Part shown: piece after piece, positions 41,731 to 51,119 of the stretch
Numbering within the stretch: position 1 is the stretch's first letter
How the letters are laid out: every line of letters begins with the position of its first letter
Assembly (NCBI GenBank): GCA_963784675.1
Contig: CAWASE010000019.1
Span: 124,001 to 188,000 of the forward strand
Origin: SCTD01 sp963784675
Lineage (GTDB): Bacteria; Actinomycetota; Actinomycetes; Mycobacteriales; SCTD01
Direction of reading: 5' to 3'
DNA: 64,000 nucleotides
Notes under the pieces: generated by a model
What the model was told of the DNA's origin: nothing
What the model saw: only the letters and a program-made list of their open reading frames with translations
The model's database searches: none
Program-made: the position numbers and the translations under genes

Positions 41731-41931
41731 ATGGCCAAGGCCCTGTTCGGTCATGTCGGCGGAAGCGACCTGCGCCTGCAGGACGAGGTGCGACGGCTGC
41801 GTCGTCGCGTCACCGACCTCGAGCACGAGCTCGGCAGCCTGACGGCCGCGCACGAGGCGCTGATGGCCTCGGTCCACGTCGACGACGACATCCGCATGCT
41901 CACGCTCACCGACGAGCCCGCGCTCACCTGA
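41731..41931 (+). CDS. small coiled-coil protein (66 aa), unknown
   Basis: A 66-residue protein: AKALFGHVGGSDLRLQDEV, then a coiled coil RRLRRRVTDLEHELGSL and a hydrophilic end. No membrane segment. The ATG has GGAGG upstream and a good promoter at 41624. Its place before smc recalls small coiled-coil ORFs in that spot in other actinobacteria; function unknown. Confidence 0.65.
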   Translation: MAKALFGHVGGSDLRLQDEVRRLRRRVTDLEHELGSLTAAHEALMASVHVDDDIRMLTLTDEPALT

Positions 41932-42091
41932 GTCCCTGCGCGACCCGCTCCACCACGCCGAAGGGCGCCGTCCCGCTCCGGGAGGCGTCCTTCGTTGCTG
42001 TGTGTCGGTGCGGGGACGCGGCAGGTGCTGCCCCGGTACGCTCCGCCGCTGACGTGTCAGGACCGGGCGAGGCTGGAGGGGAGGGCGCCGC

Positions 42092-45000
42092 ATGCACCTG
42101 CGGAGCCTGACGCTCAAGGGGTTCAAGTCCTTCGCGTCCCCGACGACGCTGCGCTTCGAGCCGGGCATCACGTGCGTGGTCGGACCGAACGGCTCGGGCA
42201 AGAGCAACGTCGTCGACGCCATCGCCTGGGTGCTCGGCGAGCAGGGGGCCAAGGCGTTGCGCGGCGGCAAGATGGAGGACGTCATCTTCGCCGGCACGCC
42301 CGGGCGCCCGCCGCTGGGTCGCGCCGAGGTGACGCTGACGATCGACAACGCCGACGGCGCGCTGCCGATCGAGTACGCCGAGGTCAGCATCACCCGGCTG
42401 ATGTTCCGGTCGGGGGAGTCTGAGTACTCGATCAACGGCAGCCGCTGCCGCCTGGTCGACGTGCAGGAGCTGATGAGCGACTCGGGCATCGGCCGCGAGC
42501 TGCACGTCGTGGTCGGTCAGGGCCAGCTCGACGCCGTCCTGCAGGCCCGGCCGGAGGACCGCCGCGGCTTCATCGAGGAAGCCGCTGGGGTCCTGAAGCA
42601 CCGCAAGCGCAAGGAGAAGGCGCTGCGCAAGCTCGACGGCATGAGCGCGAACCTGGCCCGGCTGTCCGATCTCACGGTCGAGCTGCGCCGCCAGCTCAAG
42701 CCGCTGGGGCGCCAGGCCGAGGTGGCCCGCCGGGCTGCGCAGGTGCAGGCCGACCTGCGCGACGCGCGCCTGCGCCTGCTGGCCGACGACCTCCTTCGGC
42801 TCCGGACCACCGTCGACGCCGAGGTGCGCGACGAGACCCTGGTCCGCGAGCGGCGTCAGCAGGTCGAGCAGGCCCTGGGCGAGGCTGCGGTGCGCGAGAG
42901 CGACCTCGAGGGGCAGGCGGCGGCGCAGACGCCGGCGCTGTCGCGGGCGCAAGAGGTCTGGTACCGGCTCAGCGCGCTGGACGAGCGGCTGCGCGGAACC
43001 GCCACGCTCGCCTCGGAGCGGCACCGGCACCTCACCGCGACGCTTCCCGACGAAGGCCGGCAGGGGCGCGACCCGGACGAGACCGACGCCGAGGCAGCGC
43101 GCGTCCGTGAGCAGGAGACGGCGCTCGCCGGCCAGCTCGCCACCGACGGCGAGCGGCTCAAGGACGCCGTCACCCGCCGCACCGACGCCGAGTCGGCGCA
43201 GGCCGGCGAGGACAAGGCGCTCGTCGCGGCCCGCCGGGCGCTGGCCGACCGTCGCGCCGGGCTCGCCCGGTTGACGGGTCAGGTCGGGGCGCTGCGGTCC
43301 AAGGCCACCAGCGCCGAGGCCGAGCTGGGCCGTCTCGCCGTCGCCGCCCAGGAAGCGCGCATCCGGGTCGAGCACGCGCGCAACGAGCTGGCCGAGGCGC
43401 AGAGCCGCGCCGGGGGGCTGGACGACGGTGAGGTCGACCTCGACGACCGGCACGAGCAGGCCGCCGCTGCGCTGACCGCTGCCCAGGAGACCCTCACGGC
43501 CCTGCAGCAGCAGGAGCGGGAGACCGAGCGGGACCGCAGCACCTGGGCCGCCCGCCGCGACGCACTGTCGCTGTCGCTGACCCGCAAGGACGGCGCCGGC
43601 GCGCTGCTCGCTGCCGACCTGACCGGGGTGCTCGGGTCGGTGGCGGCACTGGTCACCGTGGAGCCAGGGCACGAGGCTGCGGTGGCCGCCGCGCTCGGCA
43701 CCGTCGCCGACGCCGTCGCCGTCGCCTCGCCGGAGATCGCTGCCGCCGCCCTGGCACGGCTCAAGACGGACGATGCCGGGCGGGCCGGGCTGCTCGTCGG
43801 CGGGACGGCCTACGACGCACCGGACGGTTCCGCCTGGCCGGAGCTGCCGGCCGGCGTGCGCTGGGCCGTCGACCTGGTGACCGCGCCGGAGGCCGTGCGC
43901 CCGGCCCTGGTGCGGGCGCTGCGGCTGGTCGCGGTCGTCGACGGGCTGGAGCAGGCGGCGCAGGTCGTCACCGCGCTGCCCGGGGTGCGGGCGGTGACCC
44001 CCGAGGGCGACCTGCTCGGACCGGACTGGGCGGTCGGCGGGTCGGCGTCGGCGCCGTCGCTGCTGGAGGTGCAGGCCCACGTCGACGAGGCGAGCGCAGC
44101 CCACGACCAGGCGCAGCGCACGCAGGAGCGGTTGCGCTTCGAGGTCGCCGCCGCGCGCGCCGACGTCGAGGAGTGCGCGGTGCAGGCCGAGACGGCGCTG
44201 GCAGCGCTGCACCGCTCCGACGCCGTGATGGCGGCGATGGCCGAGCAGCTCGGTCTGCTCTCCTCCGCAGAACGCTCCGCGCAGGCGGAGGCCGGGCGGC
44301 TGGAGCAGGCACGCGTGCGGGCCGCACAGGCGCACGCCGACGACCTCACCGGTCTGGCCGAGCTGGAGGACAGGCTCGCGGCGGCCGAGGCGGCAGGCGA
44401 TCCGGAGCAGGACGAGCCGTCGACCGAGCTGCGGGACCGCCTCGCCGAGCAGGCCACGGCGGCGCGGTCGGCCGAGGTCGAGGCCCGGCTGGCCGTGCGC
44501 ACCGGTGAGGAGCGCGCCCGGGCCCTGGCCGGTCGCGCCGAGGCGCTGGAGCGGTCGGCCCGGCAGGAGCGTGCCGCGCGCGAGCGGCTCGTCGCGGTCC
44601 GCGCGCAGCGGGCGGCGGGGGCGGTCGTGGCCGCCGAGGTCGTCCGCGGGGCGAAGGCCGCGCTGGACCGCATCCTCGCCTCGCTGAGCGCCGCTGCGGC
44701 CGAGCGCGACGCCCTGGCGCAGGCCCGCACGGTCACCGACGGCGAGCTGCAGGCGCTCCGGGCCCGCACCCGCGAGCTGTCGGCCGAGCTGGAGCGGCTC
44801 ACCGACGCCGTGCACCGGGACGAGGTCGCGCGGGCCGAGCAGCGGCTGCGCATCGAGGCCCTGGAGAGCCGGGCCGTCCAGGACTGGGGGGTGCCCGTCG
44901 AGCAGCTCAGCAGCGAGTACGGCCCCGACGTGCTCGTGCCGGTCGTGGCCGAGGACGGCGAGGTCGACGCCGGGGCCGCCCCGGTGCCCTATGACCGCGG

Positions 45001-45655
45001 CGCCCAGGAGAAGCGCGCGAACGCGGCAGACCGGGCGCTGGCCCTGCTGGGCAAGGTGAACCCGCTGGCGCTGGAGGAGTACGCGGCGCTGGAGGAGCGG
45101 TCAGCGTTCCTGACCACCCAGCTGGAGGACCTCAAGGCCACGCGACGCGACCTGCTGGACATCGTCAAGGACGTCGACGAGCGCATCCACGAGGTCTTCG
45201 CCAGCGCGTTCGAGGACACCGCCCGCGAGTTCGTCCACGTGTTCGCGACGCTGTTCCCCGGCGGCGAGGGCAGGCTGGTGCTCACCGACCCCGACGACCT
45301 GCTTGCCACCGGCATCGAGGTCCTCGCCCGACCGGCCGGCAAGAAGGTCTCGCGCCTGTCGCTGCTGTCCGGCGGCGAGCGCTCGTTGACCGCGATCGCG
45401 TTCCTGGTCGCGCTGTTCCGGGCGCGCCCCTCACCGTTCTACGTCATGGACGAGGTCGAGGCGGCGCTGGACGACCGCAACCTCGGCCGGCTGCTGCAGC
45501 TGCTCGAGGGGCTGCGCGAGGCGTCGCAGCTGATCGTCATCACCCACCAGAAGCGGACGATGGAGATCGCCGACGCCCTCTACGGCGTGACGATGCGGGG
45601 CGACGGCATCAGCGCCGTGGTGAGCCAGCGCCTGCGCGAGCGCGAGCAGGTCTGA
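42092..45655 (+). CDS. smc: chromosome segregation protein SMC
   Basis: A 1187-residue ATPase that compacts and segregates chromosomes with ScpA/B. N-terminal Walker A VVGPNGSGKSNVVDAIAW, two long coiled coils, a hinge near the middle (about 510-670), and C-terminal signature LSGGERSLTAIAFL with Walker B PFYVMDEVEAALDD. The ATG at 42092 fits family starts (MHLRSLTLKGFKSF). Full length for SMC. Confidence 0.95.
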   Translation: MHLRSLTLKGFKSFASPTTLRFEPGITCVVGPNGSGKSNVVDAIAWVLGEQGAKALRGGKMEDVIFAGTPGRPPLGRAEVTLTIDNADGALPIEYAEVSITRLMFRSGESEYSINGSRCRLVDVQELMSDSGIGRELHVVVGQGQLDAVLQARPEDRRGFIEEAAGVLKHRKRKEKALRKLDGMSANLARLSDLTVELRRQLKPLGRQAEVARRAAQVQADLRDARLRLLADDLLRLRTTVDAEVRDETLVRERRQQVEQALGEAAVRESDLEGQAAAQTPALSRAQEVWYRLSALDERLRGTATLASERHRHLTATLPDEGRQGRDPDETDAEAARVREQETALAGQLATDGERLKDAVTRRTDAESAQAGEDKALVAARRALADRRAGLARLTGQVGALRSKATSAEAELGRLAVAAQEARIRVEHARNELAEAQSRAGGLDDGEVDLDDRHEQAAAALTAAQETLTALQQQERETERDRSTWAARRDALSLSLTRKDGAGALLAADLTGVLGSVAALVTVEPGHEAAVAAALGTVADAVAVASPEIAAAALARLKTDDAGRAGLLVGGTAYDAPDGSAWPELPAGVRWAVDLVTAPEAVRPALVRALRLVAVVDGLEQAAQVVTALPGVRAVTPEGDLLGPDWAVGGSASAPSLLEVQAHVDEASAAHDQAQRTQERLRFEVAAARADVEECAVQAETALAALHRSDAVMAAMAEQLGLLSSAERSAQAEAGRLEQARVRAAQAHADDLTGLAELEDRLAAAEAAGDPEQDEPSTELRDRLAEQATAARSAEVEARLAVRTGEERARALAGRAEALERSARQERAARERLVAVRAQRAAGAVVAAEVVRGAKAALDRILASLSAAAAERDALAQARTVTDGELQALRARTRELSAELERLTDAVHRDEVARAEQRLRIEALESRAVQDWGVPVEQLSSEYGPDVLVPVVAEDGEVDAGAAPVPYDRGAQEKRANAADRALALLGKVNPLALEEYAALEERSAFLTTQLEDLKATRRDLLDIVKDVDERIHEVFASAFEDTAREFVHVFATLFPGGEGRLVLTDPDDLLATGIEVLARPAGKKVSRLSLLSGGERSLTAIAFLVALFRARPSPFYVMDEVEAALDDRNLGRLLQLLEGLREASQLIVITHQKRTMEIADALYGVTMRGDGISAVVSQRLREREQV

Positions 45656-45674
45656 GCCGTCCCGGATGCCGCTC

Positions 45675-47360
45675 TCAGTGGGCGGCGCGCCGCCGGAAGC
45701 CGGCCAGGGCGAGCAGCAGCACCGCCAGCATCAGCCACGGCAGCCCCGCCGACAGCCCCGTCGCGGCCAGCGTCCCGCTGCCGCCGGCCGACGTGGCCGG
45801 AGCCGAGCCGCTGCCGGGAGCGGTCACCGGCCCGGTGACGGGACCAGCAGCGGGACCGGCAGCGGGAGCGGCGGCAGCCGTGCCGGCGGCGCCCGTCGGC
45901 ACCGGCGAGGTGTTGTTCAGCGCGGCAGCGGCAGCGCCGGTCAGCTTCAGGCTGTAGAAGCCGCTGTTGCCGTCGGTGTACCAGACCTCGTTGCGCGCCG
46001 GAGCCCACGCCGGGGCGCTCATCGCGAACGCCCCGGACTTGACGAAGTCGACGCCCGGCAGGATCGGCGCGTTGAAGTAGCCGACCTCGACCGGCTTGAC
46101 CGGGTTGCGGATGTCGAAGATCCGCAGCCCGGACACGATCATCGAGCACGCGACGATGTTCGGCTCGACCTCGCGCGGCACCGAGCAGTAGTGGCCGGCG
46201 TAGCCCTGCACGGGCGAGCTGGCGCCCGGATCGCCCGCCTGGTCGCCTGCACGGTTCTCGGGCTGGTGCACGGCCAGGCGCATGTTCGACACGACGAACG
46301 GCTTGGTCTCGTCGTTGACATCGATGATCCGCGCCGCGCCGACCTGCGACGTGGTGCTCATCGGCCCGCGCGAGGTGCTGCTGGTGTACTCGTCGACCTC
46401 GATCAGGTACTTCTTGCCGCCGATCGTCACCGGGTCGGTGTTCTGCGGGATGCTGACCTCGGGCCAGGTGAGGTGGCTGATCTGCGGCATCTGCGGGTTC
46501 GCTGCGCGGGCCTGGATCTGCGAGGTGTCGTAGACCGTCAGGCCGGGGCTGCCGATGTCGGCGGCGTAGAGACGGTTGCCGTCGTCGGACAGGCTCATGC
46601 CGTGGATCGTGATGCCGGCCGTCGCGTAGAGGATCTTGGGCAGCACCGGGTCGCTGACGTCCAGCGCGGTCAGGGTCATGCCGCTGGTGCCGCTGACGTA
46701 GAAGGTGTTCCCGTCCAGGGCGAAGCCGCTCTCGTGGCCCAGGATGCCCAAGGGGGTGCTGGACCTCAGCACCGGGTGCAGGCAGTCGGCCGAGACGTCG
46801 TAGATATCGACGAAACCGGGGTTGGTGCTCGGGTAGCCCATGTCGGCAGCGAGCAGGCCCCGCTTGACGTTGAGGCGCAGCGACTCGTGCGGCGAGAGCA
46901 TCGCGGGGGTCGACAGCGTGGCGGTGCGCACCGGCTTGGCCGGGTCGCTCATGTCCAGGACGTAGACGCCGGGGCCGCCCTCGGTGGCGTTGGTGACGGT
47001 GTCCTTGGGGAACAGCAGCGTCGAGTCGAAGTAGCCGCACTCCTGTCCGGACCCGTCGACGTAGCGCGCGACCCGGAACCCGCCGGTGGCGCCGAGGCGT
47101 CCGACCTGAGCGGTGTTGCAGCGGTAGCCCTTCGCGGCCGCGCCGCTGTCGACGTCGGCCTGGCTGACCCGCCCCTGCAGTCCCGGCTCCGGGAGGTCAC
47201 CCGCACCGCACGCCAGCTGCGGGATCGCCCCGGCGTACAGGACTGCGGGAGCCGCCTGCGCTCCGGTGACCTGGACGGCGCCGACGACCAGCGACAGCAG
47301 CGCACCGACGGCCAGCAGCCGGGACGCGCGGGCAGGACGAGCAGGGGGGACAGGGGTCAC
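45675..47360 (-). CDS. secreted LVIVD beta-propeller protein with LAxTG-type sorting signal
   Basis: A 561-residue surface protein. An N-terminal signal peptide (hydrophobic stretch ending near residue 40, AQAAPA) is followed by many LVIVD-type strands such as VYVLDMSDPAKPV, LTALDVSDPVLP and ARIIDVNDETKP, a Ala/Pro-rich linker, then LAATG, a hydrophobic segment and a final Arg-Arg-Arg tail. LAxTG followed by a membrane segment and basic end is the class E sortase signal in actinobacteria. GTG at 47360 has GGAG 7 nt upstream. Function unknown; probably an adhesin or anchored beta-propeller. Confidence 0.75.
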   Translation of the reverse strand: MTPVPPARPARASRLLAVGALLSLVVGAVQVTGAQAAPAVLYAGAIPQLACGAGDLPEPGLQGRVSQADVDSGAAAKGYRCNTAQVGRLGATGGFRVARYVDGSGQECGYFDSTLLFPKDTVTNATEGGPGVYVLDMSDPAKPVRTATLSTPAMLSPHESLRLNVKRGLLAADMGYPSTNPGFVDIYDVSADCLHPVLRSSTPLGILGHESGFALDGNTFYVSGTSGMTLTALDVSDPVLPKILYATAGITIHGMSLSDDGNRLYAADIGSPGLTVYDTSQIQARAANPQMPQISHLTWPEVSIPQNTDPVTIGGKKYLIEVDEYTSSTSRGPMSTTSQVGAARIIDVNDETKPFVVSNMRLAVHQPENRAGDQAGDPGASSPVQGYAGHYCSVPREVEPNIVACSMIVSGLRIFDIRNPVKPVEVGYFNAPILPGVDFVKSGAFAMSAPAWAPARNEVWYTDGNSGFYSLKLTGAAAAALNNTSPVPTGAAGTAAAAPAAGPAAGPVTGPVTAPGSGSAPATSAGGSGTLAATGLSAGLPWLMLAVLLLALAGFRRRAAH

Positions 47361-47499
47361 GACACGCTCCGGACGGTGACGGGGCCGGGCGCACGCCCGG
47401 CTGGACGGGACCGCGTCCCGAACAGGGAATGGTTGCACGCCCGCCGCGCGGACGCGTCGGCTTCGGTCCGGACGGGTCGACGCTGGTAGACAACAGCAC

Positions 47500-48702
47500 G
47501 TGCTCGAGCTGATCGGCCTGCTGGTCGCCATCCTGGTCCTGACCGTCGTCGCCGTCGTGGCGCTGGTGAGCGGACGCGGTGGGCGCACGCTGCCCCCGGC
47601 CCCGCCGCAGCCCGGCATCGACTACGCGCCCGGCACGGGTGACGACGCCGAGGTGCCGCGAGACACGCCGCTGCGCACCGTCGAGGTCGTCGACCTGCCC
47701 GACGACGCCCCGCCGGTGCTGTCGCCCGAGACGGTCGTGATCGCGCCGCAGCTCGACGTCCCGGAACCGACCGCCGGGCGCCTGACCCGGCTGCGGGCCC
47801 GGCTGGCGCGGTCGCAGACCACGTTGGGGCGCGGCCTGTTCGCCCTGCTCTCGCGTGACGTGCTGGACGAGGACACCTGGGAGGAGGTCGAGGACACGCT
47901 GCTCGGCGCCGACATGGGGGTCGCCGCCACCACCGAGCTCGTCAGCCGCCTCCGGACCCGGGTGCGCGTCGACGGCGTCCGCACCGTCGCGGCGCTGCGG
48001 CCGATGCTGCGCGAGGAGCTCGTGGCGGCCATCGGCGCCGACGTCGACCGCACCCTGCGCACCGCCCCGCACGAGGACGGCGGCCCGTCGGTGATCCTGG
48101 TCGTCGGGGTCAACGGCACCGGCAAGACCACCACCTGCGGCAAGCTCGCCCGGGTGCTGGTGGCCGACGGCCGCTCGGTGGTGCTGGGGGCTGCCGACAC
48201 CTTCCGCGCCGCCGCCGCCGACCAGCTGCAGCTGTGGGGGGAGCGCGTCGGGGCCTCCACCGTCCGCGGCCCCGAGGGCGGCGACCCGGCGAGCGTCGCC
48301 TTCGACGCCGTCGCCCGGGGCAAGGCCGACCGCGTCGACACCGTGCTGATCGACACCGCCGGCCGTCTGCACACCAAGACCGGCCTGATGGACGAGCTCG
48401 GCAAGGTCAAGCGCGTCATCGAGAAGCACGGCCCGATCGACGAGACGCTGCTGGTCCTGGACGCCACCACCGGCCAGAACGGCGTCGTGCAGGCCCGCGT
48501 GTTCACCGAGGCCGTCACCGTCACCGGCATCGTCCTGACCAAGCTCGACGGCACGGCCAAGGGCGGCATCGTCGTGGCCGTGCAGCGCGAGCTGGGCATC
48601 CCCGTCAAGCTGATCGGCCTGGGGGAGGGTCCGGACGACCTCGCGCCGTTCGAGCCCGAAGCCTTCGCCGACGCGCTGCTCGGCGACGAGGTCGCGCTCT
48701 AG
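47500..48702 (+). CDS. ftsY: signal recognition particle receptor FtsY
   Basis: The 400-residue SRP receptor GTPase. An N-terminal membrane helix and an acidic/Pro linker precede the NG domain, with GVNGTGKTTTCGKLA, LGAADTFRAAA, VLIDTAGRLHT and VLTKLDGTAKGG. The GTG at 47500 follows a weak TAGACA box by 7 nt, so the transcript may be leaderless. The gene pairs functionally with ffh at 55563. Confidence 0.95.
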   Translation: MLELIGLLVAILVLTVVAVVALVSGRGGRTLPPAPPQPGIDYAPGTGDDAEVPRDTPLRTVEVVDLPDDAPPVLSPETVVIAPQLDVPEPTAGRLTRLRARLARSQTTLGRGLFALLSRDVLDEDTWEEVEDTLLGADMGVAATTELVSRLRTRVRVDGVRTVAALRPMLREELVAAIGADVDRTLRTAPHEDGGPSVILVVGVNGTGKTTTCGKLARVLVADGRSVVLGAADTFRAAAADQLQLWGERVGASTVRGPEGGDPASVAFDAVARGKADRVDTVLIDTAGRLHTKTGLMDELGKVKRVIEKHGPIDETLLVLDATTGQNGVVQARVFTEAVTVTGIVLTKLDGTAKGGIVVAVQRELGIPVKLIGLGEGPDDLAPFEPEAFADALLGDEVAL

Positions 48703-48710
48703 CCCTCGCG

Positions 48711-48780
48711 GCTGTCACCTGCCGGCGCGGTGCGCTGTCACCGTGCCGGCGCGGTGCGCTGTCACCGTCCGGCGCGATGC
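48711..48780. repeat. 23-24-bp tandem repeat, three copies, ftsY/methyltransferase convergent gap
   Basis: Copies at 48711-48733, 48734-48757 and 48758-48780 of GCTGTCACCGTGCCGGCGCG plus GTGC, with small differences. The stop of the minus-strand methyltransferase (TCA at 48762-48764) lies in the third copy. Confidence 0.9.
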
Positions 48781-49334
48781 ACCGCGACGCACCAGTCGGC
48801 CCCGTCGGTCCACGGCGCGCCCTGCCAGGTGCTGTGCCGGGCGACCGGGGTCAGGCCCGCCTCGGCGCACCAGCCGTCGTAGACCTCGGGCGCCAGCCGG
48901 TCGGTGCGCCAACCGCTGACGAGCAGGCCGGCCGGGGCCAGCCAGCCGGCCATCACCGCGACGGCAGCCGGTTCGGTGCCCTCGGCCAGGAAGACCACGA
49001 CGTTGCCCGCCGCCACCACCAGCTCGGCCTGCAGCGCCAGCGTGGAGGTGGCCAGGTCGTCCAGCTCCCACCGCACGTCCGGGTGGCTGCGGGCGACGTC
49101 GAGCATCGAGGCGTCGCTGTCGACGCCGACGACCGCGAAGCCGCGACGGGCCAGCTCGACGCCCACGCGGCCGGTGCCGCAGCCGGCATCGACGACGCGG
49201 GCCCCCGGGGCCAGCAGCGCCGCGACGTAGGCGGCCTCTCCGTGCACGTCGACGCCGCTCGCCGCCAGCTCCTGGAACGCCTGGTCGTAGGACGCGCCGC
49301 GCGCGCCGCCCGTCTCGTCCAGCCATCTGCTCAC
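48762..49334 (-). CDS. SAM-dependent methyltransferase (class I)
   Basis: A 190-residue Rossmann-fold methyltransferase with SAM site VVDAGCGTGRVGVEL and motif GFAVVGVDSDASML. The start is placed at GTG 49334 because TACAGT (49347-49342) lies 7 nt before it, a leaderless arrangement; an in-frame GTG at 49343 would fall inside that box. Substrate unknown. Convergent with ftsY. Confidence 0.75.
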   Translation of the reverse strand: MSRWLDETGGARGASYDQAFQELAASGVDVHGEAAYVAALLAPGARVVDAGCGTGRVGVELARRGFAVVGVDSDASMLDVARSHPDVRWELDDLATSTLALQAELVVAAGNVVVFLAEGTEPAAVAVMAGWLAPAGLLVSGWRTDRLAPEVYDGWCAEAGLTPVARHSTWQGAPWTDGADWCVAVHRAGR

Positions 49335-49341
49335 CCGCGCC

Positions 49342-49347
49342 ACTGTA
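49342..49347 (-). promoter_or_regulatory. leaderless-type -10 of methyltransferase
   Basis: TACAGT (minus strand) is followed by 7 nt and the GTG at 49334. Confidence 0.45.
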
Positions 49348-49400
49348 GGTAGCCCGCAGGTCGGGGGTGTTCACGCCGGGTTAACACGATCGCGTCAGGC

Positions 49401-49439
49401 GTCACGGTGGCGAAACACGAGGGCGGACGTGGGTGAAAC
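49401..49439 (+). promoter_or_regulatory. GlnR-like operator upstream of amt1
   Basis: GTCAC-n6-GAAAC (49401-49416) and, 7 nt later, CGGAC-n6-GAAAC (49424-49439) match the two-half GlnR pattern gTnAC-n6-GaAAC, about 50 nt before the amt1 ATG. One spacer is a base longer than usual. Confidence 0.65.
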
Positions 49440-49488
49440 ACGGCCGCGGCAGGGTCGTCGCAGGCCGTCCCCCCGATCGAGGAGAAGC

Positions 49489-50784
49489 ATGGAGATCGAT
49501 ACCGGCGATACCGCATTCATGATCATCTGCACCGCGCTGGTGCTGTTGATGACGCCTGGACTGGCGATGTTCTACGGCGGCATGGTCCGCTCCAAGAGCG
49601 TCCTCAACATGATGATGATGAGCTTCGCGTGCCTGGCGATCGTCCCGATCCTGTGGACGCTGTACGGCTACTCGCTCGCGTTCGGCGACGACCTGGGCGC
49701 CGGGCTGCTGGGCGACCTCACCTACGGCGGGATGCGCGACACGGTCGGCCAGGTGAGCGGCACCATCCCGGTGCTCGTGTTCGCCTCCTTCCAGCTGATG
49801 TTCGCCGTGCTGACGCCGGCGCTGATCAGCGGAGCCATCGCCGACCGCGCGAAGTTCGGCGGTTGGTGCCTGTTCGTCGGGCTGTGGGTGACGATCGTGT
49901 ACTTCCCGGTCTGCCACTGGGTCTTCAATCTCGACACCGGCTGGATCGCGGCCAGGCTCGGCGCGAACGACTTCGCCGGCGGGACGGCCGTGCACATCAA
50001 CGCGGGGGCGGCCGCGCTCGCGCTCGTCTTCGTCCTGGGCAAGCGCAAGGGCTGGCCGCGCGAGCAGATGAAGCCGCACAGCCTGCCGCTGGTGCTGCTC
50101 GGCGCGGGCCTGCTGTGGTTCGGCTGGTACGGCTTCAACGTCGGTTCGGAGGTGGCGGCCGACCAGACCGCCGCCACCGTCCTGTTCACCACCAGCGTGG
50201 CCACCGCGGCAGCCATGGTCGCCTGGCTCGGCGTCGAGAAGCTGCGCGACGGCCACGCCACGACCCTGGGCGCCGCCTCCGGCGCCATCGCCGGCCTGGT
50301 CGGCATCACCCCGGCCTGCAACGTCGTCACCCCGGTCGGCGCGATCGTCCTGGGCCTGGTCGTGGGTGGTGCGTGCGCGTTCGCCGTCAGCCTGAAGTAC
50401 CGGTTCGGCTACGACGACTCGCTGGACGTCATCGGCATCCACCTCGTCGGCGGCATCATCGGCTCGCTCATCATCGGCCTGCTCGCCTCGCAGACCTCGA
50501 CCGGTCCGGACGGCATCGAGGGTCTGCTCTACGGCGGGGGCCTGGCCCAGCTCGGCAAGCAGACCGTCGCCGTCGTGGCCGTGTTCGCCTACTCCTTCGT
50601 CATGTCCTTCGTGCTCGGCACGATCGTCGACAAGACGATCGGCTTCCGCATCAGCGAGCAGGACGAGATCACCGGCATCGACGAGACGGTGCACGCCGAG
50701 TCCGGCTACGACCTCGGCGGCATCCGCTCCGGCGGGTTCCTCGGCGCCACCCCGGCGCGTGCCGGAGAGCGGGCCGACGCATGA
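49489..50784 (+). CDS. amt: ammonium transporter Amt1
   Basis: A 431-residue ammonium channel with about 11 membrane segments. The N-terminal TGDTAFMIICTALVLLM and GGMVRSKSVLN, the first pore His in GTAVHINAGAA (residue 169) and the second in VIGIHLVGG are all present. The cytosolic C-terminus DLGGIRSGGF is the usual PII-contact region. The ATG has GGAG 6 nt upstream. It heads an amt-glnK cluster and overlaps glnK1 by 4 nt. Confidence 0.95.
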   Translation: MEIDTGDTAFMIICTALVLLMTPGLAMFYGGMVRSKSVLNMMMMSFACLAIVPILWTLYGYSLAFGDDLGAGLLGDLTYGGMRDTVGQVSGTIPVLVFASFQLMFAVLTPALISGAIADRAKFGGWCLFVGLWVTIVYFPVCHWVFNLDTGWIAARLGANDFAGGTAVHINAGAAALALVFVLGKRKGWPREQMKPHSLPLVLLGAGLLWFGWYGFNVGSEVAADQTAATVLFTTSVATAAAMVAWLGVEKLRDGHATTLGAASGAIAGLVGITPACNVVTPVGAIVLGLVVGGACAFAVSLKYRFGYDDSLDVIGIHLVGGIIGSLIIGLLASQTSTGPDGIEGLLYGGGLAQLGKQTVAVVAVFAYSFVMSFVLGTIVDKTIGFRISEQDEITGIDETVHAESGYDLGGIRSGGFLGATPARAGERADA

Positions 50785-51119
50785 GGCTCATCACCGGCAT
50801 CCTCAAGCCGTTCAAGCTCGACGACGTCAAGAGCGCGCTGGAGACCTACGGCGTCAAGGGCATGACGGTCAGCGAGGTGCAGGGCTTCGGGCGCCAGCGC
50901 GGCCACACCGAGGTGTACCGGGGCGCGGAGTACACCGTCGCCTTCGTCCCGAAGGTGCGGGTCGAGGTGCTGGTCGACGACGCAGACGCAGCCGACGTGC
51001 TCGGCGTCATCGCCAAGGCCGCGCAGACGGGGGCGATCGGCGACGGGAAGGTGTGGAGCACGCCGGTGGACGAGGTCGTCCGGGTGCGCACGGGCGAGCG
51101 CGGGGTCGAGGCCCTCTGA
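50781..51119 (+). CDS. glnK: PII signal protein GlnK1
   Basis: A 112-residue PII trimeric regulator that binds ATP/ADP and 2-oxoglutarate and gates Amt. The T-loop is QRGHTEVYRGAEYTV, with Tyr51-type modification site, and GDGKVWSTPVDEVVRVRTG is the B/C-loop. The ATG overlaps amt1 (ATGA), and its own stop overlaps the next PII ATG by one base (TGATG). Confidence 0.95.
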   Translation: MRLITGILKPFKLDDVKSALETYGVKGMTVSEVQGFGRQRGHTEVYRGAEYTVAFVPKVRVEVLVDDADAADVLGVIAKAAQTGAIGDGKVWSTPVDEVVRVRTGERGVEAL

